From Lycocorax pyrrhopterus obiensis (lineage: Eukaryota; Chordata; Aves; Passeriformes; Paradisaeidae), in contig JACSVZ010000016.1 in assembly GCA_014706295.1 (NCBI GenBank), forward strand, positions 3,763,168 to 3,827,167: a stretch of 64,000 nt of DNA. Reading direction: 5' to 3'. The notes beneath the pieces were generated by a model that worked only from the letters and a program-made list of their open reading frames with translations, did no database searches and was not told where the DNA came from. A program made the translations under genes and the position numbers. Each line of letters begins with the position of its first letter. The stretch's first letter is position 1. This document shows positions 1 through 15,000 of this stretch, in pieces.

Positions 1-3000
1 AGCCTATATATAAATAAACGAGGAGCTGCTAATTTCTGATCCTGGTTAAAAACAGCTCTCCAATTTCTGTGCAGAAACAAAGGTGGGTGCTGCCTGCAGA
101 GCTCCTGATAGAACTCCAAACACCTTCATTTGCTCATATCAGACCTACAGACCCCAGATATGCTTCTTACAGTCCAACCACTTTTCTATGCAGTGTTTTG
201 GCTCTGTCTTTCACACTGACGTAATTTTAAGAGCAGTTCTAGCAGAGGAAAGGAGGCCTGGGTTCCTACCTGGACCCACAGAGCACAGCAGCATGCAAGA
301 TTAACTCAAAATCTTATTTTTAGAGTCTAATTCTTACGGAGAAACAATATCATTCGCTATATTTTTCCTTTCCTTTCATGCTTCGCTGGCATTAACTCAT
401 TTGTTAATAATGCCCATCTGTGACGGTCCATTTTTGTATTCATAAATTTCATGGCACATTACAGGCTTTCAGAGAGCTCCCTAAACATCAGCTTCCTCAC
501 AGAGGAAAGTTTCACCCGCACCCTGCCATGCCTTGCACCCTGCCAACAGACGAAGCTGCAGCACGTGAAATTGTTTCACGTCTGCGCGCCCCAAGCAGAA
601 AGGAGCAGCCGTGACCCCCCAGCCCTGTGAACGCAGCCACAGAGAAGCTGACACTCCACACACAAACCAAAGGTAAGAAAAACAGCTCCTGATTCCTGTG
701 GGACAGCAGTTCCACGGAGATTAAGAGGAAAAAAGTTGCAGAACCGTCAGTTCTCCTACCTTCCTGGAGCTCTACATCCAACAAGCAGCGGTTTTTAACA
801 GAATCAGAAGAGGAATGGGAAAAAAACAGGTAGAAGCTGGCAAATTACAAAGTCAGAATGAACAGAAACTTTGTATAAGGGAATTTTAGGGTCTTCATGC
901 TCTGCAAAGTGCCATTTGTGCATGCCATAGCTCAGCCACTGCAACAGATTATCTGATCAACAGGGAAGGAACAACAATGGAAAATCTATTAGCTGGTGGC
1001 TGTGGAGCATCACAGGTCTATTAGAGATTGACTGATTAGCCTGTCGGGTGGGAGTCAAGAGTTTCTCAAATCTAGTTTTCAATAAACTGTTAAAAGTCAA
1101 TATGACACAGAGTGAAAATTCAATTCAGGGTAACAAAGCAAAAATAGCTAATTATTCTTTTACAGCACAGTAGATCCTTCCAGGTCTCCTTTAAAAATGG
1201 ACTAAGCATTATAATGGACTGTTATATATAGATTACCAACAAAGATAATCTGGGAAACAACACAAATAAAAGCATAGAAAGAAAAATTCTACATGCCAAA
1301 ATTCACAGAATTTTAAATACTAAACTACAAACAAATGGCTCTCATGCTACAGAATCTCTGTGGAAGACCAAAATCATGAGAGAGTCACCAGAAAAATTAC
1401 CTTATTTCAAAAAAGTTTTTATAGACAATTTATCAACCTAAAATTGCAGAATTTCAACTGTGGAACACAGCAATCAGTATAATGTCAGTGCTTTGGGTAT
1501 AGAATAAAACCAAGTGTGACAAAGCCCAGAGCTTTACAGACACTGCTGGGTCTGCCAGCTCAGCTTCGCTACAGAAAGTAACCGGGTGCAGATGAAAAAG
1601 GCAAAGCAAACTTTAAATGCTGTAGATTTTCTGGGAAGACTGGTAAGAGTAGCAAAGAGCACATCCAGGGAGTTTGTCTGGCTTGTGGGCACTCCACTCT
1701 TGCAGAGCCAAACGCTCCTGTTGCCTTGCTCTAACTCCTGTACACTGCTTTTGAACAATCTGCTGTGTTAGTGGTCTTGTGACACATCAACTCTACAGCA
1801 CCTCAAAACATGGATATAGGATGAGGAAAAAACCAAATCTGTGTTTCATTCATACTTCAACACTACACTTCAGTCTTTCTCAGCTACCTTGAGGCAGACA
1901 TTTGTGGGACCTTGTGCAGAAAACAAAAGTTACTTGGATTAGAGAAAATCTATTGAAATCAACTGCTTTCAGGGATACTGTTTGAAAGTCTGGTCCCCAA
2001 ACACTTGCACAAGTACCACCAGGACAATGGTGATGTGGCATGGGATAAAAACAAAGATGTACCTGCAGCCTGTGTTTTTGACCACAGCATTTCACTTCAC
2101 CTCACTCACCTGAAGGGCTGCCAGGGGAAAGAGGATAGAAAAGGAGGAGGAATACTGAATGCCAGCCCACAATTTGCATATTCTCCAACTTTTACTGTCT
2201 CACCTTTATCACAGAAGAAATTGCTTATCACTGGCATGCTAGAGACCAACACACCCTGGTACTAACTCATCCTACCTGAAAGCAATGTGAAAACATAATT
2301 AGAAAGAAAAAGCAAGCAAATAAAGAATCTAATACTGGTTACAGGTGGTGCCATAATTTCAGTGGACTAAAATGGACAACACACGTTTTAAAACCACATC
2401 AACATTACCTCGAGGGACATGGAGCCTGAAATCTGTCCAGCTCTGTGGTCTCAGTTACAGATGTCGGGTCTGCATGGCTTCTTTCTCTTGTCACAGAAAC
2501 ACTGAGAGCTTTAGAGATCCAGTTTGAGGGGTTTTTTTGAGAAAAATCCAGTGCAAAGCAAACTAAGTAACACAAATACTTGTTCTCTAAGCTGAAAGAC
2601 CACAGTGCTCCTCCTCCTCTCCCAACACTTTCCATCAGTTGGGAAACAACAGGGCTGGCAAGACAAAAGGCTTCCAAAAGAAACTCCCTGTCAAACAGGG
2701 TTTACTTCCAAATTCCTCAAATCAGATCTACTTCAGAACAGAAAGTGATTTCTAGCACCATGCCACAAATTCATGGGTTGGTGATGAAAAAACCAGTTTG
2801 AGCCCAGGTTTGGTCCACCTTACTGTGGTATGCTTTATTCTGAACCACTTCTCAGTGTGAGAACTCTGCAGTCTATGCAGCCACGGCCAGCCTTGTCTAG
2901 GGAAAGGCACGAAGCAGTCTGGCCAAGGGTGGGGAAAGCACACAATGACGCATTACAGAGATGTAAAATCCTTCAAGCAGTCAGAATTTCACTGCTTCAT

Positions 3001-6000
3001 CTTCCGGCACTGCTTTTTGAGCCTGATATTGCATAGGAGGATACACATTCCTGTCCTGCAGACACACCTTCCCCTGGATGGGGGAAGAGTGATCATGGAA
3101 AGAATCAACCCTGGCAGACAGCAGAACTTCACAGTGAGACAGGCGGGGCCAAACCAAAATCAAATAAAAAGAACAGATGATAAAATACAAGGCCTGGGAT
3201 AACCCTTGCAACACTGAAGGGGAAGTTCAGTCACCAGAAGCTCAATAATTAATTTAAAAACGTGAAGCACAGTTTCAGAAGCAAATCTTTAAGACCCTAA
3301 ATGCCCAATCCTGTAGGCTGTGTGCAGCTGTACAAATCTACTTAAACTGCCAAACCCAAGAAGCTGAGCAGGAATCTGAAATTGCAGCACTCATATTCCC
3401 ACAGCAACTAGAGATAAGGAAGACCAGGAACAGTGTCATTTTAGTGTTTGCTAACCAACTCCCTCTTTCCCCTTTCCCCCCAAAACCAGTTTAAATTACA
3501 TGATGTTTATCGTAGCTGGATACTTGATTTATTTAAGACAGGGATTTGCCGTCTGGTTAGCAATCAAATAAGCTACCCAGACTGAAATCAGCAACAATGA
3601 CATCTTCCCTCTGTGAAATGCTATTTCTTCAGAACATGCACACAGTGTTGGGTGTGAGGTGAGGCGGGGGAGAGGACAGACAACCAAAATAAACCTCACC
3701 AAAACAAAAAAAACCCCACCCAAAATGAACCAGTTCTGCCCCTTCTGGCCACCATCATCTTCATGCTCTTTTCCACCACCTCCAAACATGCAACAAACAG
3801 GCAGTAATTGCATTCCTACCCGCACAGGATGAGCACGAAGAAGACAGACTGAGTAACTACCAAGCTGCTTACAATAAGGAGTAACAAAATGCATTAACCC
3901 AGAACCCAAGCTCAAGTAAGTACTGAAGGTTCGAGTTAGTAAATATAAATACAAGACAAGAGATAAAAGTTAAATCCATTGAGGAATTATCACTTCTCTG
4001 CTCAAATTTATTCCCAAGAGAAAGCAAATGCATCAAAAGCTGTAGAGTGAAGGACACATTTAACTCCTTTTTCATCACTTTAAAGCTGTTACTTAAACTT
4101 AAACGTTTTCCACTTAGAGCAAGGCATTAACAATTACAAAAAAAAAAAAAATCTGTGCTCCTTTCTCAACACATATTCCCGTGTCTTCCATTTCAAGGGT
4201 TCCCATAATGACTATTTGTTGCTTTTTAAGAAGAAAGACACAGACTGATTACTTTTGTTTCGGTGATTATTCACCAAACGGAAGAGACACAGGCTACATA
4301 AACTTTGGCTCAGATACCGTAAAACTCAAACAAAATTAGCTCTACTTCACACCTGCCAGCATAAGAAGCAGAGACAGATTTAAAACGCACTACTTTCAGT
4401 TTCCTACTCCACACAGGCACACCTTCAGCTATCTAACCCCATTTAAACCAGGCAGCTTTGGGCACAAAGCAGCACAGGTGGATTGCTCAGCCTGGGGCCA
4501 CCTCCACACCTGGAGAGAGCAGCAGCAGCATCCTTTCCCCCATCCTGCTGCAAGCCTAGGAACATGTACAGACAACTGGACTTGCCAAGCTGGGACACCC
4601 ACAAAGCTTATCCAGAGACAAATTAAACTGGACTAAACCAAATCCACACACCTCCCATTTTATGCTTTAGAAATCTTAACTTGAACATGTCTGCTATATT
4701 TGTTTTGAACTTACTATTTTCAGAAGAGAGACTTCTTCCCTCAGGGAAAAATTTTCCAACAATCTGGTATTTTTTACTGATCGCTGCATGTTTGCAGAGT
4801 CCATTGCCATTGTTTACTTCCCCTAAAATTATTACCAGGCCCACAGATATGACAGCTGGATGTTTTTCTAGTATACTTTTCCTCTTTTTTGTGGGTTGTT
4901 TTTCAATTCCTTGGCTCTGAACACTCTTAGAGCTGTCACAAATTAAGCTGATCATAGCATCTCCTGTTCCCAACAAGAGGACAACCCAGCTCTCACTGAA
5001 AGTAATAGGAACTTTGTCACTGATGGCAATGCAAGCAGGATCATGCACTCAACCTCTGTAACAAAAGTAAATAAACATTTTCATTTTCATGTCTGAATTG
5101 GTAATGCTGGAATAATAGCTTTCTTCTCCTTCTAATAACAGTGGGAAAAAAATCTAAGTATAATTGCAATTCAGCTGCTGTGTGAAGGAAGGAAAACAAA
5201 ACCCAATGAAGCTTTTTATTACACGTGCTGTTTGCAGAAAGAATGAACGATCCCTTTGCGTCTTCCTACTCCATTTTGAAGAGGTGCCCAGCTCTGGCTG
5301 GACATCCACGAAACTCCTTTATTTGCTGTGGACTATACTGCCCCAGATCTTACCCATGTAACACAGAAATCAAGTGCAAAAGAAACAGCTTTATATGGCC
5401 TCTATGATTAGCACACAACAGTAAGAAGCAGTCAAGTTATACAGTATTTTGCTAGATAACAATAAAAGCTGCTTTCTTCTTTCTTTAGGAAAAAGGAAAG
5501 AGGAGATAGCCCATGCACTGCAGTGTTGCTACTTCCCATGAGAGGACACAAGACCCAGTGAGCCCCACTGCTCACCCTGTCAGTAAGGCTGCTGCTGTCA
5601 GAGCCTCAGCGCTGCCAGCCGCGCTGTGCCAGAGCTGCCTTCCTGCACAGGGCACAGCAGCTCCTGGCTGCCACAGCACCTCACTGCCCCAGTCTTCAGC
5701 TGTAACTCCTCAGCTCAGCACTAAGAGAACCTTGGGTTAATAATGGGATATCGACATCAGTTTATAGCAACTCAGAAAATAGCTGTTTTTCTCTTTTCTT
5801 CCTTATCCATTTTCTGTTTTCAAGCATCAGCTGTTCAGCTACTGATACAAACATCCAGTAGAGCAGTATTCAAGAGAAAGCAGAAAACCAACCCATCTAT
5901 AAAACAGCCCTATGTAAATCCAACTTCCACTCAGCTGCTTCATAAAAGCAGACTTCTCACTTTACATTAACAACAGGAGACAATCCACGATCGAATAATA

Positions 6001-9000
6001 TCTCAGATTGGAGTGAAGGGTTTAAATTCTTTTGTGCCTTCAACTCTGTTTAGTACCTGATGAAGCTGACTGCATTTTCCTAGTGCCACCCAACTGTAAC
6101 CTCTAGGACCTTTCCCTATATCCAAGATAAGGGAAGGATTTGGTTTAGACTGCAAGGAGATCTAAACTTTGCAGCCTCACAGGTATTCTGCAACCTGTAA
6201 AAACCAATGGCAGTAATACAAACAATAGGCTTTTATGGCTCACCATCACAGGTTTTCCTATCTTGAGAGACCCTTCTCTTAGCAAGACTCCTTCTCAACA
6301 AATGCAATTGCATAAAGTGACAAAAGGATATGCCTGAAATAAACCAGTGGTTTATTACGTGGCGATAACACCAGGCGGTCTCTGGGCTCAAGGCACAAGT
6401 ACCACTGCCCCTTCTTGCAGCCATTTCAGGTGTGTCTGAGGTCACAATTTTGTCAGAGCAGATAGCTACTGATCATAATGGCTGTCTGTCTCATAACTAA
6501 AACATCCGCTTGTGGAACTAGTTCTTATTAATTAAAGTGGCAAGGAGCCAGCTGGGATTTCTTTAAATCAATGCAGGTCTCTTATAAACTTGAGTCTCTT
6601 TGCAAAGCACTGCTACAAAACAGGAAGCGATGTCTGAAACTGCCTTCAGCCCATTATTTTTCACTTCCAAGGAAATCCGCTTCCAGTCCAGCCAGGAAGA
6701 CTCATCACAGAATTACAGCAGTCAGTGACCTACCAAAACATGTTAATGCAACAAGAAAAAGTCAAGACAACAAAACACAGAAAATCTCAAGTCACAAGTC
6801 CAGCATTATTCTTTATTATGAAACACAAAAAAAGAAAAAAAAATCCAAGAAAGGCCAGTGGATTAATCAGCTGCTGAAGAGAAAACTTCCTGCACAAGCA
6901 AAATCACACTGCTCCATCATTTGACGCACTGCAAATGAACAAAGACATCAAAGATGGACCCCGTAATTTACCCCACTTGCACGGCTTCTGCTACATGCAT
7001 TCACTCTTACTGATAAGCAAGCGATACAGAGTTAACACATTTCATTTTTAGATGCTATGATGTCCGAGGCAAAAAGGACTCTTAAGTTACAACTCTGCAT
7101 TTCTCAGCTTTTACGAGTACACATCAAGCTTTTAATGTCACTTCTGGTGCACACACCTAATGCTTGTTCCTGAAACAGACACTGCAAAATACATTGCTGC
7201 TCCCCCCAAAAAGCATTACTATTCTCACCCGTGCCACTACGTACCTCCTAACACACACCAGGTAAATCACCTGTCGACTGACTGGCAGCATATTGTTTCT
7301 ACTGCCATGCACCAAGCACGTGTGACATTTCTCTCTCTCTTCCTTAAAGCTGAGCACCGACCACACAAACGATTGAGCCACTTTTTTTCTAAGCGCCGTA
7401 CACACCTACCAATCAGCAAAGAACTCTATTCCTTCATCCAGGGACACAGCACAGTCCCCTCCTCTTTCAGGAGCTGCCTCGCTAACAGGATCCAGAGAGG
7501 GAAAAAGCCATACAGAGCTCTCCAAGAGCACAACGGGGCACAGTTGTGAGGAACCATAATTTTTCATTGAGTTTTTAATAGCCAGTTGGCATGTGAAAGC
7601 TCGATTTTCTTCAAAAGCCTGCATTTCTTCCTATCCCAGTGGATATTTAACAATCCTCTGGTGATAATGTGTTAAGAAATCATGCATGCTACGTTGGTTT
7701 AATAACTCTGTCTTTGGCATGGGAGATGGCACGTCATACTCAATCTACCACAGAAGCCACTCCAGTCAGGTGGAAACAGTCAGAGGGGGCAGTGCTGATT
7801 TGCAGAACTGTTTTTCTGTGTCTCATTTGACTGCTTTATCGAACTCCAGGCCTTTCCCCAAGTGGTACAGACGAGAGTTGAAGTTCAGGCTAAGAAGAAC
7901 GGCTACTCATCAACGAAATTAAAAAAGGCAAAGCAAAAGCAGGAATCATTCAGTGAGCTTCATGCCCTGTTTGTATTTTCTGTATAGACAGGACCTAGGG
8001 TTTTGTTTTTAGTTTCCTCTACCCCTTCATTTCCCCTCGTCGCTGCATCAAAGTGTCACATTTGGTGGAGGTGGTTCATTGCACATTCCTTTGTTCAGAG
8101 GAGGAGCAGCACTCGGGCAGTACGAAAAGGCTGCCTTGTTCCCTTGCAAAATAAGGCACTGCACCACTGATTACCCACCTCAGCTCTGGACTGAATTACT
8201 TCTGCAGTTTCAAGAGCTTTATGCATATTTTCCAAATCTCACACTCAAGATACTAAAGAAATGGTTGGAGACCATCCACCCTCATCATTCTCTCACTGTG
8301 ATCACCAAGCTTTACAAAGAAGTAAAGAAGAACCTTGTACCTCCCAGGTTTAGTCACAAAGAGGAAGCAGGACGGCGTCAGATCCTTCAAGGCCCCAGCC
8401 TTTCCACCATGCTCCCAATTCCAAATCTCTTCCAGTTTACTCTGGTGCTTCCCTCTGTGTAACACATGTTGAAGCATGACAAGCACAGCAGAATAAGCTG
8501 TGCAATGTTATTATAATGCTGCTGATAGGATCAAAATTAAAGCCAGACTTTAAACATATCATATGCCACAGGAACTATATCAACTATATCTATCCAGTAC
8601 CTGCTCTTACTCAAAAGAGTGAACTTCAATTGGTCATTCCAGTTTTTCTGCAGGCAAACATAGCTAAACCAATCCCTTCTTGTTGGGAATGGCAAATTAA
8701 AGGACTAATAATGAAAATTTTATAACACAGAGATTGGCAGTTTGTTAGGAAATATTGTATGTTCAGGGTAGTTTTATCAAATTAGTCTTACTTCACTGTT
8801 TTGTCTTTCCCTACTCATATAATTACAAACAACACCCAGGAGGCACTAAAACTTCCTAAAGCAAATTCAAAGCAAAACCAACACAACTGCTGAAAATTCC
8901 ACACATCACTATAAAACCCTCAACCAGTCCAAAACTATTTTTACAAACACTATTTTTACCGTCTGGGTGGTCTTACCACCCCCACCCTAGTTTAGCATGA

Positions 9001-12000
9001 CCCTCCTCTTACAGAGCAAAACCCACCTCATGTGCTTCTTCGCAATGACATTTGCTGATTTCAAGGAAAACTTCTATTAAACTCTGTTTCAACAGACTTA
9101 GAGAACTCAGCTTTAAATTCCTTACAAGAGAGGACTGAAATCAAGCAGCACAAAAATTAAATGAGGACATAAGCCAGTAAGACCCTACATAAGTATGTGA
9201 GAGGTAACCCTGCCCCACATCGCCAAACCACTTTGACAGAAACAAGGAGTTTAGCTTAGGGGTTGTACCTGTTTTCTCTCTTCTGTTTCCCTTTTATTCT
9301 CATCTCCTGTGTATGCAGGAAGAACTGGAACATATCTCATATGGAATTGATAACGGACCTACTGGAATTCAAATATTTACCAAAGGGGAATCAGTCACGC
9401 AGTGCTTTTTCCTGCCAGCAATCATATATTCCCAGCACGGATAACATTTTCACATATAAATAAAGCCACATATCATTCCTGCTTCTACTTGGAAAGTATT
9501 GAACTTTAACGGCTATGGAAAAAAACCCACAGTGCATCAAAATGCACCCAAACCCTCAGACTTTCATGCTGAATTTTTAATTTAAAAATACTATTCACAT
9601 GCTTAAGGACATGCATGTGCAGTAATATCTGCAGACTTAAAATCTCTTTCAGTACTCCTGTAAATCACGTAAGATATTACCAGCTATAAGCACTGAGGCT
9701 GCAAAGCCAATTTCCATTAGTTCTGGTTCTCACCAAGCCACTCCATGGAAATATTCCAATTGTTTGTACCACTTAAATTATCTCAGTCAGACACCTAAAT
9801 GTGTTTGCTGTACACCCCATTTCAGCATAAGGTGTCATGCTACACCAACACATCAGTTCTCACAGAGGGAAATGGTTTATCAGTAACTATTTCTCTCAGC
9901 ATGGAACAAGCAATAGTGGAAAGTGCAAACCAATTTAATTTAACAGGAGGGATTCATACCATGGCACGCAGTTGTCCATTAACAGAACAAACCCCTGCCT
10001 CCCTCCCTTTCTCCAGTTGGCAATTGCAGCAAATCTTCCATGAAAATACATTTCCTGTAATGTTCTGGTCATGGTTGGCAAGAGCTGCAACCCATTTCCA
10101 TAAAGCCACCATGTGGAAAATTGCCTTGGCTGTTAAAATGGACTAATGCAAAGGAATTTTTTTCTTAATGTTGCAGGCATCAATCCTTTTTAAAAAACAC
10201 CATGTTGCAGGACATTAGCTGATCACCCACCAGCTGTAAGGCAGAGCCCTCACACTAAACAGTGAGAACAAAAAAAGCCCTTCATCCAAGTATCACTTGC
10301 AGACCACTAACTCGGCAAATATAACAAGGAGCCTGAAGGAACTTTGCAACAGCAACTCTATTTTCACCAAAGTATAATCCTCATGCTGCAACTGCTAATC
10401 AACAAGCTTCCACAGTATTAGCTACCCCCCAAAAGTTAAATCCTGAGTCTGCAGCCAAGTGGCTGCATCACAGGACTCGTCAGACTGTTAAAGGAGATGC
10501 TGTAAGGCTTTCAGGGCTGGAATCCCATTCTCCAACACTCTTGTTACCTGGTGCAATTTACTCTTTAGCTCCCAGGGACTCACAGAGACCCTGTTTATTC
10601 ACTCTTGGCCTAGAGGGCTGATTCAGCCCATAATTCTTACCTACACCTGTCCCTGGCCTCTCCTACACTGCTTTTGCATAGATGAGCAGAACACATCTCT
10701 CTTGCACACGGCCCTCCCTGAGCTCTTTGGCTGTGCTGGACCAAGGAGGAGACACAAACGTGGTGCCCAGGGCGAGGGCGCGCAGCTCACGCTGTCCGGA
10801 ATCTCTTATTGCTCGAAGCACATCGTACAGAGCTGAAGGAGCTTTGCGTTCTCCCTCTGACTCTGGAAGACCCCTTGAACTTCAGGGTGTTACAAGACCA
10901 GAAGCTGTTACATGAACTTGCCTGATCTGGAGAAATCTACCAGTAGATTTTACAGAAATGCCTGTGGGGTAAGACACAGGTAGGGGAGGCACCTGTTTTT
11001 GGAAAGGGGAGACACTCAACCTACGAGACTTCAGTGGCACTGATTAATCTCAAACCAGTTCTTAAATTGATAAATGTAAACTTGCACAGACTCCCTGCTA
11101 TGTTTCACAAGTGACACAACCAAATTACCTGCAAAAAATTAAACCTGGTTACAGTATTTTTGCATGTTAAAAAGATAGCATTACCATGGTATCATTTGTA
11201 TAAAAAAGCTCACAAAGCTTATGCCAAGAACCATGCAGTGCAGGATAGCAGTGGTGTTACCAAAACCTTTTGCAAGACTGGAAAGTGAAAGAAAAACTCA
11301 GAAAAACATTCAGGAAATTCAGTATTAGAAAACTAAGAAACTGAAATCTCTGGACATGCATAGCTTGCAATGCATCCGCTGGACATTTGGGAACTTCTCA
11401 AAATCAGGCCAAAGGTGTCTGTAGTCAGGGACTATTATAGATATACTAAAAATACAGACATTTTTGAAGATATAAGGTTGTTTCAGAAGTCCAAGGCTTT
11501 GAAAAACTAAAATAAACCAGAAAAGAGGTCCTAGAAATCTTTAATCGCCAGGTGCAATTATAGCAGCAGGCCAATTTTGGACTGCTGTACAAGAAGGAGA
11601 GGTAAAGATCACTGTAAGCTTTGAGAAAGGGTCATTAAAGCAAAGGAGAGATGATTTTTAAGATTAAATATCTGTTTAAAAAAACTGATAGAGCATAGAA
11701 AAATACATTTGTGAGCATGTAAGTTCTCTGAAATTTAAATATTGTCGTGATACATTCCTTGACTACAAAATTCTGACGGCTGTGTTTCCAGGCTCAAAGC
11801 TGTGTCTAAGGCAACAGATACAGATATACAACAACGAGTTTCCCAGTTTTATCCTTCCTGGCCCCAGTAAGAAAAGAAGATGTACATGAACAGAAAAGCT
11901 ACTTTACAATGTCCTTTTGTCTCTTCAAACTTCACTGGTTTTCTTTTCTGGAAAAAAAACTCCATCATATTATAAAGTGTTTTTTTTTTTCAATCCTGAG

Positions 12001-15000
12001 AGGCAGCAATGGAAAAAAAAAATTCCAGGAGGTAAGAAACAGGAATAGAGGAAGACTGTATGACTCTATGTTGTACATGTCATCAGAAGGGTGTAGTGTT
12101 TTGCTACCACATGGGCTTAAGAGAAGCATCCATATTTCAGAGTACAGAAAATGCAGTTAAAGAGGTGCATGAGAAAATCTACATAATGCTGATTTCTTTC
12201 TGTATAATCTTGTTTTCTATTTATCATATCTGCTGTGTAAGAAATTTAGTTTGTGCAGGGTCAGTGAGCAGCTAAGGTATCTTGAAAGAAAAGTCTAACC
12301 TTTCCTAATCACCTACGCTTCCTGTAACCACTCCATCAGCCCTTTCCCTGATTTATGATTCCCACACTGTCCCTGTGATTAAAAGCCTGATGGTTTGTTT
12401 GCATTTCTACTTAGGCTGATTATTTTTTGCCCTTCCTCCAACTTCAGCCACCAGGCAGATGACAGGTCTAAGGGTCCAACACTCATTTCCAAAAGCCACG
12501 TATCACAAACAGCAGGATGCTGCCCTACAGCACTGCTCCCCTCATGCCCACCACACAGAGAATGAGCACTCTGTATCTGCTGGGAGTTTCAGCACTGGCC
12601 ACTGGGTTTTGCTGTAACTCCAAGAAAGTTTCAATTTCTTCTCTGTCCAGACTCGAAAACCTAACGTCTCCAGAAATTCTAGTTAGATTGAACTGAGAAA
12701 TCATGTTTTTGGTTCAGGTCCCTACAAACCCCGACCTAAGAAGTGTCATGGGTTTTGCCTGACTGACAAAGAAGCTGCTGGGTACTTTCGAGAAGACTGC
12801 CTCCCGTTCCTGCTGGCAACTCCTGTCTGGTCAGACAGGTACTTCAGTAGCACAGGGGCAGACAGAGAGAAAGCACAGCTCAATGGAAAGGAGGTCCCAT
12901 GATGTCTGCAAGGGAGAACAGCCACAGCAACTATATGGAGGTTCAACCTAAAAAAATAATACTCATGCTACATCAGAGACATGGCTAGTCAAGAAATTCA
13001 CATGCATGCCAACAATTAAGCAACACAACGGATTTACTGCTGTGAAAACACAAAACTGGGAGCCAGGTGCCATGACCAAGCCCAGCATCTATGGCGTGGT
13101 TAACTGAGCATAAATCCCACTTCTGGGAGGCTGGAAGAACATGCTAGAGTGGCTGGTTGCTATTCTGCCATCATCTTGGTAGCTCTGTGAGTGTGTAACT
13201 GCTGCTGCACAGCTGGAAAATGCCATGGTGTCCACAGAGGAAGCCAATGGTCATGCAAATGCTTGGTGCACACCCCAAAGCACAGTGCACTCCCCAGGCA
13301 GGCAGCCTGTGGGTCCTGAACGAGCAACCTCACGTATGTTAAGTGCCAACATTTGTTACAAGTACTTGTAAGGCCACAAAGACACTTACGTGTACAAAGG
13401 GCACCTATTTCTGGTCAGTCAAAAAGAAAACTCCACAAATGAAAAATTAATATAAATCTGAGTCTTGGCAAACTGTTGTAATGCTGAGTAACACAGTAAA
13501 AATGCATATTTTCTTGCTCAGACGTGTCTACCAGCTCATGCCTACAAAGTGGCTTACTACCATCTGCTGAAGGTAACAAGAAATGTAACACACCAGTAGT
13601 GGCTGGTTAGTAGTTTGGCTAAAGCAACAAAGGTGTCTTCCTGGAATCACAGAATCTTTCTTTATTAAAGTAGCTGTCAGTATTAATAACTTTGCAAAGA
13701 GGTGTTTCAGTAAGAAGTCTCAGCCATGTGCTTCATCACCCTCTCATCCCACCAAGTTTTGCTTTTCATTTTTCACTCCCAAGACAACAAAGAGACTAGA
13801 AAGAATTCTCCCTTCCTTTCACCAAAACCAACAACAATCCTTTTTTAGCATCATGACATGCCAAAACAACAATGCATCTCCTCCCATGACCATTGTTTTT
13901 CTCTCTCACAACTGGACTATCACTGCATGGCACATCAAATGTTAGAAAAACACCATGGTTAGTATCTGCCAGGTTCCATGATGTTATTCCCCTTGCATGA
14001 AAAGAATATGATTAACTTTAGTTTGTACTGCATCAGTAAATTTTTTTTTTGCAGGCACAGAATTCCCATATATTTATAACTCATGGCACTTCGTGAACTT
14101 GTGAAATCTTCTGTGCTTCTTTCTGAAGCGGAAAACAGTAATTTCAGCAGAAATATGAATTTCATTATGTTTGACTGACAAGCTCAGGCCACATATCTGA
14201 CTTAACACACACAAGGCGTGCTCCCTTTTCCTTTGATTTATGAGTCTCCACTACAGTTTGTTTTATTTTCTGCAGGAACAGAAGCAGAGTATATTTATAT
14301 AACTATTCCATTCCCCCCCCCCCCCTTTTAATCTGAAACCTTTATATAGAACATCTGCTGCTGCAAGAGCAATTGGAAACTACTGTGACTGTGCTGTAGT
14401 GACAGACCTCGTGGCAGTCTAGTACAACTACCAAAAACCCAACCCTTCACAGGCAGGAGTTTTGAAAAACACCAGCACCTCTGAAAAGGTCCTGACAGTC
14501 AAAATAGCACTATCTTCTATGTTGACCTGCCACTAAACTCTTTTATTTTGTTTCAAAAATAACTGCCAGAAAGAAAAGATCTTGTTGTGCTTTTCAGCTG
14601 TCTGCACATTATTTCAACTACATATTTTTTGTTAGGTGATTTAATTTTAGATCTCCTTTTTCATTGAAGAACCCACATCTAATACAGAGCTCTATTCCCC
14701 ACTTTAGTTCTAACCCCAAATATATGATCATTTACTTCTGCTCACACCTTACGTGCACTGATCTAGCAGCCCACTAAAAAAATCACTTCAGAAATGTAAC
14801 AAGTTTAACTCTATGAACCACACAACAGTGGAGCAATAACCTACAGCAGAATGCCTTTAAAAAACTCACCCAAACAGCAGCAATTATATCACACAGCTTC
14901 TCATGCTACCAGAGGCTTTGAAAGGAAGCTGACTCAACAGTCAAGGACTGAAGAGTGAGGAAAGCCAAACATGAAATTTCCACTTCCTCTGCACATGCTT

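Noticed and set aside
8079..8462. A 127-codon plus-strand frame in intron 1
   Set aside because: No recognised family, no splice or regulatory context, and antisense frames are also open. Treated as chance.
13640..13655. GGAATCACAGAATC, resembling an antisense CR1 end
   Set aside because: Only about 14 bases match and the flanks do not continue with CR1 sequence.
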